A stretch of 64,000 nt of DNA from Neoechinorhynchus agilis (lineage: Eukaryota > Acanthocephala): positions 3,224,001 to 3,288,000 of the forward strand of contig CM121341.1 of NCBI GenBank assembly GCA_051530055.1, in the 5' to 3' direction. Of this stretch, positions 10,376 to 22,623 are shown piece by piece. A model generated the notes under the pieces. It saw only the letters and a program-made list of their open reading frames with translations, was not told where the DNA came from and searched no databases. The translations under genes and the position numbers were made by a program. The first letter of the stretch is position 1. Every line of letters begins with the position of its first letter.

Positions 10376-13300
10376 ATGAACAGCGATGAGAGTGAAGATA
10401 TCGAGACTGAGACTTTTCGTCGAGCCTTCGTTGATTTCAAGGAACCGAGTAGAAATTGTGTGAAAGATTGCGACCCAAAAATGGAACAATTTCCACAAAA
10501 TGAAGACGAAAAATACAAATATTTCCCAGATTACGAGAAAGAGAACCAGTATTGCCATGCCGTTGGTCCTTCCAATGTAAAACTTTTGCTTCCGAAAAGT
10601 GATAACTCAAAGTCTCCGGTACAATACGTAAAGGTGAGCAAAAGAATAAAAAAAGATTTTATTGATGCTAATTTTTGTTAGAAACAATGTCTACAAACGA
10701 ATCATAATCAGAAATACAAATTAGAGATATTTGTGAATGACATAGAGCTTAAGAAGCATGAATTAATTTCGATTGAACATGAGTCGAATTTTGAGTTGAT
10801 AAATTCGTATACTGTTTATGAGCAAAGATTGAAATCTCAAATCAGTGATTGGTGGCGTTGTACCCTAAACGGCCTCAAAAGTTCAGAATTGGATTTAATG
10901 CAAATTATCGAAGCTTCGAGATGTGATATGAATAAGGTTTGACGATTGAGTCTTAGATGAATCGACGGGCATTTATAAAACGCAAATTTTCCATCTTGAT
11001 TTCAAAAATATTTGTTAAGTTAGCATTTTATAAGCTCAAAGATCTTTGCCCGAGCTAAGGGAAACTAACAAGGGTCTAGTCGCGAATCCGGAGATTTTTT
11101 TTGACTCGATAATTCAAAAATACACCCTCTTATGGCGTATTATCGAGACGAAAATTATTTCATTGATTTAAATAATGCATATTATTAGCGATTAAAAAGT
11201 CTAAATAATCTTAAGATTCTGCAGATGATCGATTCCTTTAAGCGCTTACGACGGTTTCTATTGCGAAAATTAACACAAACGTTTTTATTAAGGCTGAAAT
11301 CGACGGTTTATTGACTAGAGCTCAAATGTACAGGGAAAAAATAAGGTTTTCTAAAAATATTGAAATTCAATATGGTAGATAAACTAATAACTTACTAGAC
11401 AATCGCGGAAAATGCTTGACGAGGAGTTGAAAAAGGATCGCGATTTGTTTATTGATGTGATAAAAAAATGGGAATCTCTTCAACATATTAGAAAAATCAC
11501 CGGTTTTACTCTTACTGATTCAAAGCTCTATATAATCAAACAGTAACCTTTTCTTAGTATTCGATTTATGACTCTAAATAATCCACCAGGGATAGAAAAC
11601 GGATCGTAGATGATTTAAATGCAGAAATCTCCGAAGAGTTCCGAGAGCTCAAGACAATGTCCGATGAAATTTCTAAGATCAAGATTGTTGAATATTGGAC
11701 TGAAATGGATCGAATTCAAAAACTCAGGGAAATGAAGGCGGAAGCTAGAATGAGATTGGAGAATCGCATTGTCGATCATGACGATTTGAGATTGCTGAAT
11801 GAACCTGATGTTAAAATGCCCGCAGCACCGATTTATATTGATGACGATGCTCAATGGAATCAGCTAAAATTAAAATATATGGAAACTCGTAAGTTTTTGA
11901 AGATTATCAAAAAAAATTCAAATGGACAATTTAGGTCAGTTAGGATTTAGACTTAAATTACGCTTTAATGGTGATACCAATAATGGTGGAAATTTAACAG
12001 CGTAAGTTAACTTTTAGTTCTGTAGCGAAAAGTGACACGATTTTTGAAAATAAATGAAAATGACCCGTATTTTATGCTTTCCCCCTTATCACAGAAAACT
12101 GAACTTGTACCTGCTTATCGATCAATTGTAAATTGGCGGAGTCTAAATGAAATGTCTTTTATGGCGAAATAATTTTAAATCTTGAAAATAAAAAACATCA
12201 ATATTTTTTCATTAGTATATTTTTGAAAGAGCAGACGTATCGGAAAATATTATGTTAATTTTAAGCTCAAATCTCTTTTCTGTAAAGGTCCGACTCTCTT
12301 AGACTGGAACATAATGCGAAAGCAACATATTCTATTGCTCTTTTCTTAAACGACAATGAATTAAGTGAAAGTGAATCAGCGTAAGAATATTATCGAAATG
12401 TCTCACTACACATCTTCGTAGGTTCATAAACGATAAATTCGTAATACCATTGAATTATCGATTTGTTATTAACCTACCGGACATGTCCCGAACTTCACGA
12501 TTATATTTAAGAATTTATGAAAAAAAAGCTGGTAAACGTGGTTTCTCGTTTGCTCGTGATGAGAATTCACGATTTAAAATCGAACGGTTAAGTGACAAAA
12601 TTTTGATCAGAGTTAGATGTGATTTAGAAATTTTAAATGAAAATGAAGATTTTTTAATGTATTCATTTGAAAATTTAAAAGAGACAGAATCTCTCGGAAC
12701 GACATGTAAAGGTCGAATCAAATACCGTATTGGATGGAAATGTGAATTTGAAACTGAAAGATATTTAAGAGAATATGTAAAGAGGTTAAATACCAATTTA
12801 AGATGCAGCAATATAATTTTTTTAGAAACTTTATTGATGTTTACTTGGATGACATGGCTTCAATGGAAAATGACGATTTCCATCTTATTCCAAAAGACTG
12901 TATAAAAGTCGGCGATCAAGATGGGGTCGATAGAGTAATAAAGTTTTATAAACATCAAGAGACAGACTTAATAAAGACTCAACTTTCCGATCATGTTAAT
13001 GTTGAAGAATCACCTATTACTGAAACAAAAAACGAATATGATGAGATGATGAGAAAACGAAAGGTTAAAGCAATAACAATGAAACCTTCTAATTTACTAG
13101 AAATACGTAACGAAGCCATTAATTTTTTAAATCAAATCGCATCTCTTAAACGGCCGTTGAAACCGAGAAGGAAGCCAAAGTTAAGCAATCAGGAAGATTT
13201 TCCAAGGATTATTGTACAAGTTGTATCTGCTATTGGACTCTTCAAACAGCAAACTGATCAGGTTTAATTGATCTAATTTTTTAATGCTAAATTCTGGTTT

Positions 13301-15253
13301 TAGCGAAGGTCTTTTGTTGAGGTTTCGTATGCGGAATGCTCTGCGTGCACTAACATTTCCATTGGCTGCGACCCTTCGTGGAATGATGAATTCTGTTTTA
13401 AATTAAAGTATTTAGACATTTTTGGGTGCGAATAAATTCCGGTAATTAAGGCAAACATTGGATTACAAAGACGCCCTTCAGTTTGATATATATGAGGATA
13501 AAACTGAAGATAATCAAAAGGAATGGTTAGGATATGTGGCGATTCCAATTTCATCTTTATTTACCCTTGGGAAGGTATTTCTTAACAAATTTGAGCATTT
13601 CTTTGACAAAAAATCACAAGCTTGAGGCAAGATATGAAGTGAACAGTCGATTTATCATCTCAAATAAAAGTCCTATTTTCCTCCATGTTTTAGCGGTACT
13701 TTACCCGCCAAATAAAATGCCATTGTCTTCACCATATCAGGTCAGGTTGTTTTTATTTAAAACGGCGAAAGCAATCCAAATGATTCATAGCCATTCAATT
13801 TAAATTTAAATGATGAACCGTCATGGGTTTTATCAAAAGCAATAAAGTGGATGACTAATGCAGTGCAGCAGTTCAATATTCGTTCATCTCCACTGGTTTT
13901 ACATTATCCATCAGAACGGTTCATTCTGTTATGCAGACTCATTGAGCCAATCGATATTCCTAATGACCTTATAACTGGCGACGATTTGAGCGTTCGTGCT
14001 TCAGAATCGGTCGCAAAGTTCGTATCTCTTATTCCATCGTTTCATACGGTTTTTATTGGGCAGATTTGCGCAGATTCTAAAGTAAGTGAATTTGCTCTTA
14101 GCACTAAACCACGCTAACTCCTAGACAACAATAAGTCGCCGATATGGCGACGAATTGGACTTGTCGATTGTGTTGAACAATATGCTACTTTCAATTGGTA
14201 GACGAGCGTGGATTTTGATTGGATCTTCATTAGCAAAAGGAAGATGCGCTCACGTCCTAACGATTGAACGAATCAATAACCGAATGGCATTTGGCGTTTG
14301 GAATCATCGCACGGGAAAGTGGTTTCCTTCCTCTAATTTTATCAATGATACCGTAGGCGTCGATTTTGCAATTAATGAGCACAATGTTTGGCTGAACGTT
14401 CAATCGTTGAGAACTGCTAGTAGAATGGGGTTTGAGTTTGATAACCGTAGTCAATGGATACCTTTGTTCGGTAAAGGAGAAAACATCCCAGGCATCGAGA
14501 AATTAATTGGAGCAAATATACCCGAAACATATTATTCAATCATCGACGCTGAGACAGCAATTGCCACAAAAATTGAGGAAGATACTAAAGACGCAATTGC
14601 ACGATGGAGAGGTCAAAATGAGACAAATTTTAGCATTCAATATAGAAATGAAATTCTAGCAATGCTGGAAAAGTAAGTATTTTTGAAAACTAAGTGCTAA
14701 TTTTGTATATCTTTTGGTAAGAGATTCTCTTTAACAACAGTTTTTATTGCTCAATAACTGAGTGTTTGGTTCAATACAAATTCCATTCGCTTTAAAGCTG
14801 ATATTTGTTCAAGAAATACTTTTTACCATTGGTCACTAAATAGCTTTACCAATATAAAAAAATTTGATTAGATTTTGAGAATGGAGTAAAAACTGCGTTT
14901 GATTACGGCTACTCTTTTGCTCCATCAAACACAAAAAAGTCGTCGTCAAGAGTCAATCTATGTTTTCAAACATCATTGACAAAAAATATAACAATCTTTT
15001 TCCTTTTAGACATGAAGATCAACGGATATCGAATGATAAAACATCAACAGACTTGAAACTGAGCATAGAAATCGTTGTTTTACACGTAGGTTCATACAAT
15101 AGAGATGATTTTCTGCGGCAATTAAGGAAAGTATTATACCCATACATGGATCGTTTCCAAATGTTCACCATCGTCTCTATGGTTCGTTGCTACAGTTCAT
15201 TTAATTTTGAATCTGCGTGGCTGGGATGTGGAATGACCAAAGGAAAAGAATAA
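10376..15253 (+). CDS. CC2D2A: CC2D2A (MKS6) ciliary transition-zone protein, 15 exons
   Basis: Phases agree across exons 10376-10633, 10682-10936, 11293-11345, 11399-11542, 11590-11888, 11935-12001, 12288-12380, 12422-12776, 12803-13261, 13304-13407, 13451-13574, 13621-13740, 13791-14081, 14125-14672 and 15010-15253, giving about 1137 residues. In order: an N-terminal region, a coiled-coil rich part (WESLQHIRKITGF onward), a C2 domain with FVEVSYAECSACTNISIGCD and PSWNDEF, then EWLGYVAIPISSLF, and a transglutaminase-like region (FVSLIPSF, GRCAHVLTIERINNR, WNHRTGKW). These match the order in known CC2D2A, a B9-complex partner at the base of cilia. The protein is shorter than the ~1600-residue vertebrate form. 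The last exon does not resemble the usual C-terminus, so the 3' end is less sure. One intron is only 26 nt. Confidence 0.85.
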
Positions 15254-15262
15254 GTTTATTTG

Positions 15263-17302
15263 TTAAACGGCGAACACTTGTTGACAGTTATAAGAGCGTT
15301 GTTCGTAGCTGAACGCTTCTCTGATGAGTTCAAAGAGACAATTGCTTTTTGTAAAGTCATTATCCACAAGATTCACCAACAAATGATTGTTTCTCATTTT
15401 CTCTAGTAGTTGATAAGAATCCGAATGCCGGTCATACACAGCACCCCATCTCTTCAGCCATATTGAATACGCTTCGTCCCTCCAAATAAGAAAACTTCTT
15501 GAGTCAACAACCGTGGGTTGAACTATTTCTCTCCCTGGAAACACTCCCCAAGTCACTGCAATGGGATGACCGTCCGCATGATTACTATGACTTTCCGACC
15601 GATTCTGTCGACAATATGGTAGCTCACTCGTACTCCGTATTGCCTTAAAATACACAACATTGAACCCAAGAGTCTAGTTGGCATAAAAAACTCGAGATAT
15701 GCTTTTTGGTACACGTAACCGTCTGGGGGCCCCCAGCCATGTACTGGGTCATTACTGGCTAATCCATTCACATTCGGTTGTGAGTTTATGGTCAATATAC
15801 CCATTCGATTAATTCGAATGAGTTCATCTGCAATCAACGACGTTTCGGGTGCGATATGCCGTTCATCTGACCAAGGAAATACCTCTACGCGTGGGAAATA
15901 CTCATCACCAGGTCGTTGCCCGGCAATGAAACGGACAAACATAGAACGAATATCTTTTTCCGTTTTTAGCTCTTCACCCCATTGAACACGTAAACGGTCC
16001 TTGTCTTCGCATCTATGATAGCATAAATAGTGGTCATCTATCATGACGGGTCGGTCGAAGATAGAAGAAAATGAAGCATAATTTGGAACGGTATTAAAGT
16101 CTGAACAAAACCTAAAAAATGAGCACCAAAAAATATTTGAAAATGCGGACGCGAAAATCAACAATACCGACCCGTCAGTCGACATCTCTGAAACTAGCCA
16201 ACGATGGATTTCCCCATCGACCATTCGGAAATTGCTCCCAACCTGAAGATCTATACATGTAACTTTTTGGTCTGGCCGCCCAGAATATAGGCCGAACCAT
16301 TTCGTTCATTCGTCTGTCCAACTTAGCCGATTGACGCCAAGGTAAATCCCGTATTGTCAACGAGCCAATCGAAAGTTCAAGTCGATCTATGAGAGCCGAC
16401 ATGGTCGTTCGACGGTTTAGAGTGCAAAAATGAAGACCAGGAACGAGATTGCTAGCGATAATTTCGCGACAAAGTTTTGTTGTCAACTCAATTCCAAATC
16501 GCTCAACGTTTTCATCGTCAGATTTAAGCGACTCGAGAGTTTTAAGAATATCCTGTGGAATTGTGACGCGTGAGTTGTCTATAATTCGCATTATGGAATT
16601 ATAACTAGTGATTGGTAGAATCGACGGAATTATTGGGCACTTAATACCAATCGAACGGCAATCTCTGTAGAAATTAACGAATAAAGATGAGTTGTAGAAG
16701 AATTGGGTAAGGACGAAGTCGGCCCCAGCCGCAACCTTAGCTTTCAAATATTCAAGGCAATGTCGATAACTTTTCGAATCCGGATGACCCTCTGGGTAAC
16801 CAGCTACACCAATACAAAACTTATCACCGAATTCCTTTCTCACGAACTTTATAAAGTCAACGGTACTTTTGAAGCCATTTCCAGATACTTCGTCCATTCG
16901 AGGGGCATCTCCGCGTATAACAAACAGAGTTCGAACTCCATTTTTGACACCGGCTTGTAGGCGGGTTTTAGCCCCTTCGACTGTCTCGTTCATCCAACAG
17001 ACATGAAGGACCGTTTCCACTCCACAGAAATTAACCATCACATTTGCCATATCGATATCAGCCGACGGCGATCGATTGTGACCTGTGGATTGATTAGCAC
17101 CCTTCGAAACAATGCTGTAGAAGAGAGGACGAGACTTTACAAAGTAATCGACCATCCCGATTAAATCCTCCGAACCACTTTCAGTGTATGGAAGGAAAAA
17201 CTCAAGACTGAACCACGGACGGTGACAGTTTGCATTCCAGGTCATCATCTCGCTTAGACGGATTGACATTTCGCCACCGTTTGATACGTTTGTAGATGTC
17301 AT
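15263..17302 (-). CDS. MTHFR: Methylenetetrahydrofolate reductase
   Basis: This enzyme reduces 5,10-methylene-THF to 5-methyl-THF with FAD in the cytosolic one-carbon cycle. The catalytic TIM barrel lies in exon 1 (17302 to about 16195): FSLEFFLP, then MANVMVNFCGVETVLHVCW, then TLFVIRGDAP, FCIGVAGYPEGHP, ADFVLTQFFYN and GLHFCTLNR. The SAM-binding regulatory domain follows in exons 2 and 3: WGEELKTEKD, ETSLIADELIRINRMGILTI, VHGWGPPDGYVYQKAYLEFF, VTWGVFPGREIVQPTVVD and HLLVNLVDNDF. The intron at 15556-15599 (44 nt) joins in phase. For the first intron, donor 16194 with acceptor before 16037 or before 16100 keeps the frame, giving about 612 or 633 residues against 656 in human. A minus-strand AATAAA at 15255-15260 lies just after the stop. 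It converges on CC2D2A. Confidence 0.92.
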
Positions 17303-17339
17303 TTCTGAAGGAGTTGTGAAATTAACTTAGAAATAAAAA

Positions 17340-17680
17340 ACCCGATGATTGATCACTAATTCTTTATCGAAAAATCGACTTGCATACTCTTACCGTGAAA
17401 ATTTCATGCTTTCGAAAAACAAATTAACCAGAATTTGATCTATCTAAATGCTTCGATGCCGAATTCTGCTCTATCACTAAAAATTCTGTGGAAAAATGTT
17501 ATAAAAATAGAACGCTCCTACTTTTAAAACATTCTTTGAGACATCCGTGTATTTGAAAAAGTGCGTTCGTTTGTGAGTCACTCATTTTCCCGAATATTCA
17601 TTTTGGTTAATGTCACAAGTGAGGCACACCATCAGGCAATAGTTAAAAAAAGCATTAAAACAAAAAATCAGAGATCTTTC
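17340..17680. other. Upstream region of MTHFR, no gene seen
   Basis: AT-rich sequence between the MTHFR start and the 212-bp repeat. It probably contains the MTHFR promoter, but I cannot place an element with confidence. Confidence 0.4.
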
Positions 17681-17681
17681 T

Positions 17682-18305
17682 AAATCCGTGATCTTCAACT
17701 TTGAGGTCACGACCTCACTCGAGGTCATTTGGCTTTTTCGTTTGAGACGTCCGTATGATTTAATTTCTTCATTAAAAATGATGCACAACAGCTTTTGATG
17801 GCATTTCGCTGTACACCGTAAATATGGCGCTGAATTTCATAAAAGTAGATTCAATATTGAGGGAATAATCCTCTTGTGGCGATTCACACCCCGAGAGTCA
17901 GTTTTATTTTGTAATATTTCGTGGGCCAAACCTTTTCAAACATTGTCATCTGAAAAACCGAAACATAGATTGCATTGGCCTATTTCCGGGGTGTGAATCG
18001 CCACAAGAGGATTACTTTTCACCCGAAGGTTATCATGAAGGATATTGAGGGAATAATTGAAGCAACGAACTAATAGACCCATGGACTATAGTTTTCTAAA
18101 TCCGTGATCTTCAACTTTGAGGTCACGACTTCACTCGAGGTCATTTGGCTTTTTCGTTTGAGACGTCCGTATGATTTAATTTCTTCATTAAAAATGATGC
18201 ACAACAGCTTTTGATGGCATTTCGCTGTACACCGTAAATATGGCGCTAAATTTCATAAAAGTAGATTCAATATTGAGGGAATAATCCTCTTGTGGCGATT
18301 CACAC
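17682..18305. repeat. ~212-bp direct repeat pair with inner inverted repeat
   Basis: About 17682-17893 recurs nearly unchanged at about 18094-18305. Between them, 17866-17891 is repeated as a reverse complement at 17989-18014 (26 bp), so 17866-18014 forms a ~150-bp segment with terminal inverted repeats. The pattern suggests a small non-autonomous mobile element or segmental duplication. No protein is encoded. Confidence 0.75.
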
Positions 18306-19010
18306 CCCGAGAATAAGCTGCTAAAAAAATAAATCGTTTGAGGAAGTTTAGCTCTAGGGGCAACACAATCGCTGTGTCGACTTTTCGTTTTGACAGTCGA
18401 CGAACAAGCTTAAAAGCCGTTGTTTTTAAGCCTACACTTAAAAACAAGGTTTTACTATTCGTTTTTGGTAACAGAAACAATTTCAGTAAGAGAATCGACG
18501 ATCATAAAAAATCATCGTAGACTGCAATCAATAAAAATCCGATGGGTCAAATTTCTTAAACACAAAAATCAATAAAACGTACTATTATAATAAAACTAAA
18601 TATCTTTCAAAAGGGATTATAAATCAGTAAAAACTACGTATTTTTCTTTAAGTTCTGCAATTCCGCATAAATTCATTATTTAAACCCACAAAAATTAGTG
18701 TTGAAAACATTTTTCTCGCTATGTTTCAAAAATCTTTGTACAAAGTTCTGATTCGTCACCTGAGTGAAAATATTTTAACTTTAGAACATCAATTTCGGTT
18801 ATTTTGAGAAATAACAATAAAACTCCGAAATGTAGTTTAGTTACGATACTTTTTCGTTTTTGCCGTTACAAAATAATTTATAAATAAAAGGACAAACGTC
18901 TATCACGTTGAAATCCAGCAAAAAAACGAGTTGCAAACTTTAAACATATTTTAAGCAAAAAATCGGAATATTTAAATTTATTTTATTTTAAATCCGGTTG
19001 TAAACACTTA
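18306..19010. other. Intergenic, AT-rich
   Basis: I find no supported gene. Short open frames here are AT-rich and unconvincing. Confidence 0.45.
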
Positions 19011-19014
19011 CAAG

Positions 19015-19135
19015 CAACCTTGTGATAAACGCGTACAAGATTGTGTGCCTCCGAAACCAATCAGATTTTAAAATAAAATCATCATTTAATTTCTTCGCCA
19101 AAAACAACCAATATGAACAGTTCAATCTTTAAACA
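19015..19135 (+). repeat. Dispersed hairpin repeat
   Basis: It contains TTGTGATAAACGCGTACAAG (19020-19039), found identically at 37769-37788. It then carries CCAATCAGATTTTAAA and ATTTCTTCGCC leading to CAACCAATATGAACAGTTCA, shared with 44505-44580. It therefore links two repeat versions and belongs to the family also seen at 25.8, 44.5 and 59.0 kb. Confidence 0.65.
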
Positions 19136-19429
19136 ATTTCAATTTAGATTCATGGTTTAGTGAGACTAAAAGCATGTACAATATTCAATTCATTATTTCT
19201 TTTAATTGTATCTTAAAATTTTCGCTACATGTAAAACAACCACTTTGAGGATTCAAAAGCAATATAAAAAACACCAAGAGACCGATAAACCAATTAAAAT
19301 CATAGGAAGTGTTACCGTTTAACGGAACGTCACATCGACGAAAGAAAAATGATGTCAAAGGTCTATTTTCTTAAGTGGTTTCATCTAAAGAGATTTTCGG
19401 TGTTAATTTGCTGGTGCTTTTCTGCGCAA

Positions 19430-19560
19430 AAACATTGGTCTCGCGGTAGAAAAGACGAAACGCAGCGAGTGTGGACGCAACCTCTTCTTCGTGGACGGTA
19501 ATGATTGTTGAAACGTTTTGTTGTTGTGTGTGTAAATGAAAGAGTTGCTTTCAAAGAAAA
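19430..19560 (+). mobile_element. 5'-truncated R2-like LINE tail
   Basis: About 75 nt match the last codons of the R2-like copy at 33171-34740 (minus), including CGCAGCGAGTGTGG and CTTCTTCGTGGACGGT. A non-coding tail follows. Heavy 5' truncation is usual for LINE insertions. Confidence 0.65.
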
Positions 19561-20099
19561 TTATTAAGAAAATAAATAAAGTTTAAATTGCAATTTTTTT
19601 ATTAAATATCGATAATTTTGACGAATTATTTTGTCTTGGATTTCGTGGGAAGATTCTGTCATTTTTTTAACAATTAAGTTTCTAATGGAATTTGTAATTA
19701 TTAAGATTTTATGAGTGCTTATTAATCGGAAAATCCATACTCATTTTTCACAAGTTTATTCCCTTAATTAAAAAGGGGAAAAAATGATGATCCTTGCTGT
19801 TCTGATTGTACAAAATATGCCGAAACTTAACACTTCCATTTTCAAGAGTGCTTATGGAATAAAAGTATGAACAAAAACTATCTTTTTCCTATTTAAATTC
19901 AACGAAAACTTTATTTCTTGTTCATTTAAGTGCATTTTTAAAAAAAATTTATAATCGTTCACTGTTCTAAATTTTTAAACGAGATCCTTACGTTTTTAAA
20001 AATCTAAAAAGATATCTCTTGTTTTATTTAAATCTTGTCATAGTTGTTTCAAACAAAGTTTTAATATAGGGACATTCTTTGTTGTTGGATATTCAGTGT
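19560..20099. other. Intergenic, AT-rich
   Basis: Nothing recognisable apart from AT-rich sequence. Confidence 0.4.
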
Positions 20100-20155
20100 C
20101 GTCGTCAAATTTGTAACCAGGAAAGGGTAAAACACCCATTTTCCGTTCGATTGAT
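20100..20155 (+). repeat. Relative of the 38.1-kb hammerhead-like repeat
   Basis: The stretch ending TAAAACACCCATTTTCCGTT at 20129-20148 recurs at 38118-38137. The bases before it also align loosely, including a GTCG...AAATTTG motif. The ribozyme-like core itself is not preserved here. Confidence 0.5.
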
Positions 20156-20249
20156 CAACCCGATATTCCCAAACGAACATACTATCTTACAAGCAATTAT
20201 TTAACCCAAAACAATCCATAGGACACACAAACTTACTGACGCTCGTACT

Positions 20250-22290
20250 GGAGAATGTCTTTTTGCGATCCTACTTCTTCCGGCATCGATGCTACGTCCG
20301 CCTCCAAGGTTTCCACAGGTTTGTGTAAGATCTGCTCAAAAGTAGTCAGAGTCACGAAATTAGGTCTCCTCCATGTTCACGGTCCCCGTTCTTCACGCTG
20401 CGAAGGGTCGGACACGTCCCCTGAAGATATCAGCTTCCCCCCCCCCAAATTGTGAACTTGACTTTGATTCACAAAATCTTCCCTTAATTGTGAAACTTTT
20501 TCGTGTCCTTCCCAATCACGTCCTCAAACGAATTTCTAAAAGCGCCCGGTATCAAGTAGGTTCCGCATTTGCGGACCTTTTAAATGAATGTATCTGTAAT
20601 AATAGCGCAATATTCTGGATGCGTTTGTTCGCCTTCCCTCGACTCGTATTATTCGCCGGTGAGTCCTCAGAGGAATCCTTGACATCAATCGTCAAGTCCA
20701 GAGTCGCCAACTTCCCGGTGTGCAGCAAGGGGACCCTCTGGGGCCTTTAGGTTTTGCTCTGACGACAAACAATCTGGCGCAATCTCTTCGATCACCATTC
20801 AACGCCTGGTATCTGGATGACGCTACTCTAGGAGGTTCTCCGTCTGAAGTCCTACAAGATTTAACGGTTCTTTTAGAAGAATGTAAAAAAATTGGCCTCA
20901 AACTGAACCCAATCAAGTGCGAAATTTTGGTTTTGAATTGTGGGGACGAGGAACGCGCACAAATTTTTAGAGAGTTTGAAAAGACCGCACCTAATATCCG
21001 ACTTATCACCAAGTCCAGCTTAGAACTGCTGGGAAGCTGCGTTCTCGAGGAGAATATGCAGGCCGAGATCAGGAAAATCAGACCTTCCATTGATCTCATC
21101 TGTTCAAGGGCCTCTGAACTTTCCCCTCACGATGCTCTCTTCCTTTTAAAAAATTGCATCTTCATTCCACGGATCCTCCATAAACTGCGGTCAACCCCTT
21201 CCTTTCAATGTCAGCCCGAATTGAGAGAGATTGATGGTTCTTTAAGGGATGGTCTATGTAAGATCCTTAATATTAAGCTCCCCGACACTGGCTGGACCCA
21301 GGCATCTTTGCCCACAAGCTACGGAGGGATCGGTATTCGTGCCAGCTCAGCCATTGCGCCTCCAGCCTTTCTATCGTCTCTTAGTAGGTCCAAGCGCCTT
21401 TCCAGATTGATTTTGAGACATGATTTTGAGGAGGACATCAGCCTGGAGCCCGCTCTTCATCTTTGGATGTCCCTGTCTAACCTCGACAAGATTCCAGACC
21501 TCCCGGAAAAACAGAAATCGTGGGACATTCCGTTAGTGGAGCGTGTTCACACCTCACTTTTTGACTCGCTCTCCGACGTGGATAGAACGCGATTAACTGC
21601 AGTTTCCTGCTAAGAGTCCGGCGCCTGGTTGAAAGCTGTACCATTAGCAAATCTCGGTTCGTGATTAGACGGCGAGGCTCTCAGAATCGCAGTGTCTCTG
21701 AGGCTCGGGCTCCCGGTTTGTATCCCTCACACCTGCCGATGCGGGACGGAAGTTGACCCCTCGGGAAGGCACGGATTAGCCTGTAAACGCTCAAGTGGCC
21801 GTTTTGATAGACACGCCGAAATAAACGCATTGCTGAGCCGCGCTTTGAAAACGGCTAACTCTCCCAATATCCTCGAGCCTAGCAACATCTGCAGGATCGA
21901 TGGGCGTAGGCCGGATGGCGTTACCGTTTTTCCTTGGAGCAAGGGGAGATGTCTAATATGGGACGCAACATGCGTCGACTCCCTTGCAGCCAGCAATCTG
22001 CGAGATGCATCCTCCGGGGCTGGGGGAGCCGCATCAGCAGCTGAGCTCCGTAAGGTTGCAAAATACGCTGATTTTACGAATTCTCATCATTTTGTCCCCT
22101 TCGCAGTGGAAACCTTAGGAGCTTTCGGACGTGCGGCGAGGAGTTTTGTTTTCGAACTGGGGCATCGACTGATCAACTCGACCAATGACAGGAGGGCTCG
22201 TTCGTTCCTAGTGCAGAACATATCCTTGGCTATCCAGCGAGGAAACGCAGCGAGCGTCTTGGGGACGGTGAAGTACGATTGAGAATAATA
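20250..22290 (+). mobile_element. R2-like non-LTR retrotransposon, second lineage, deleted (copy 4)
   Basis: It has the zinc finger (LCKICSKVVRVTKLGLLHVH), the KISKSARYQVG and LFAFPRLVLF conserved stretch, RT palm (MQQGDPLGP, AWYLDDATLGG) and the nuclease with CRCGTEVDPSGRHGLACKR and RRPDGVTVFPW. Around 20700 the DNA jumps from the pre-RT linker straight into the GDPLGP motif, so the RT fingers and first palm motif are deleted. There are also in-frame stops near 21611 and 21663. Its protein is clearly diverged from copies 1 and 5, so a second related lineage is present. Confidence 0.85.
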
Positions 22291-22623
22291 TAGAATAACA
22301 AATTAATAAAATTGTTTTTCGCTACTTTTAGATTTTAAACTAATTGGCGTAGAATTGCCCCATTTTGTAACAAGCTTCAATGTATTTAAATTTGAGGAAA
22401 TAGAGTTTAAAACATTGGCACAGCTCGGTCTCTTACTATTTTCAGTGAATAAAAAATGTTTTGTTTCACTTTATGGGTAAACATGCTCTTCAAAATTCTA
22501 GCTTCACCGAAGCTCTTTTTTTGCGAATTTGAAAATCTTGGCATCAATCCATTTTTCGATTTTCTCTAAATGTGTGCAGCCGGTTTTGAATGTTGCAAAT
22601 CGTAGTATTCTTACTTTTTTCAG
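22291..22623. other. Intergenic between LINE and mS38 gene
   Basis: Holds the LINE tail and presumably the mS38 promoter. I see nothing else. Confidence 0.4.

Noticed and set aside
14874-15009. Extra CC2D2A exon between exons 14 and 15
   Set aside because: It reads as protein-like sequence in one frame, but joining it to exon 14 gives an immediate stop, so I treated it as intron.
18253-18520. Small basic frames on both strands
   Set aside because: AT-rich, overlapping each other, and partly within the 212-bp repeat. No support.
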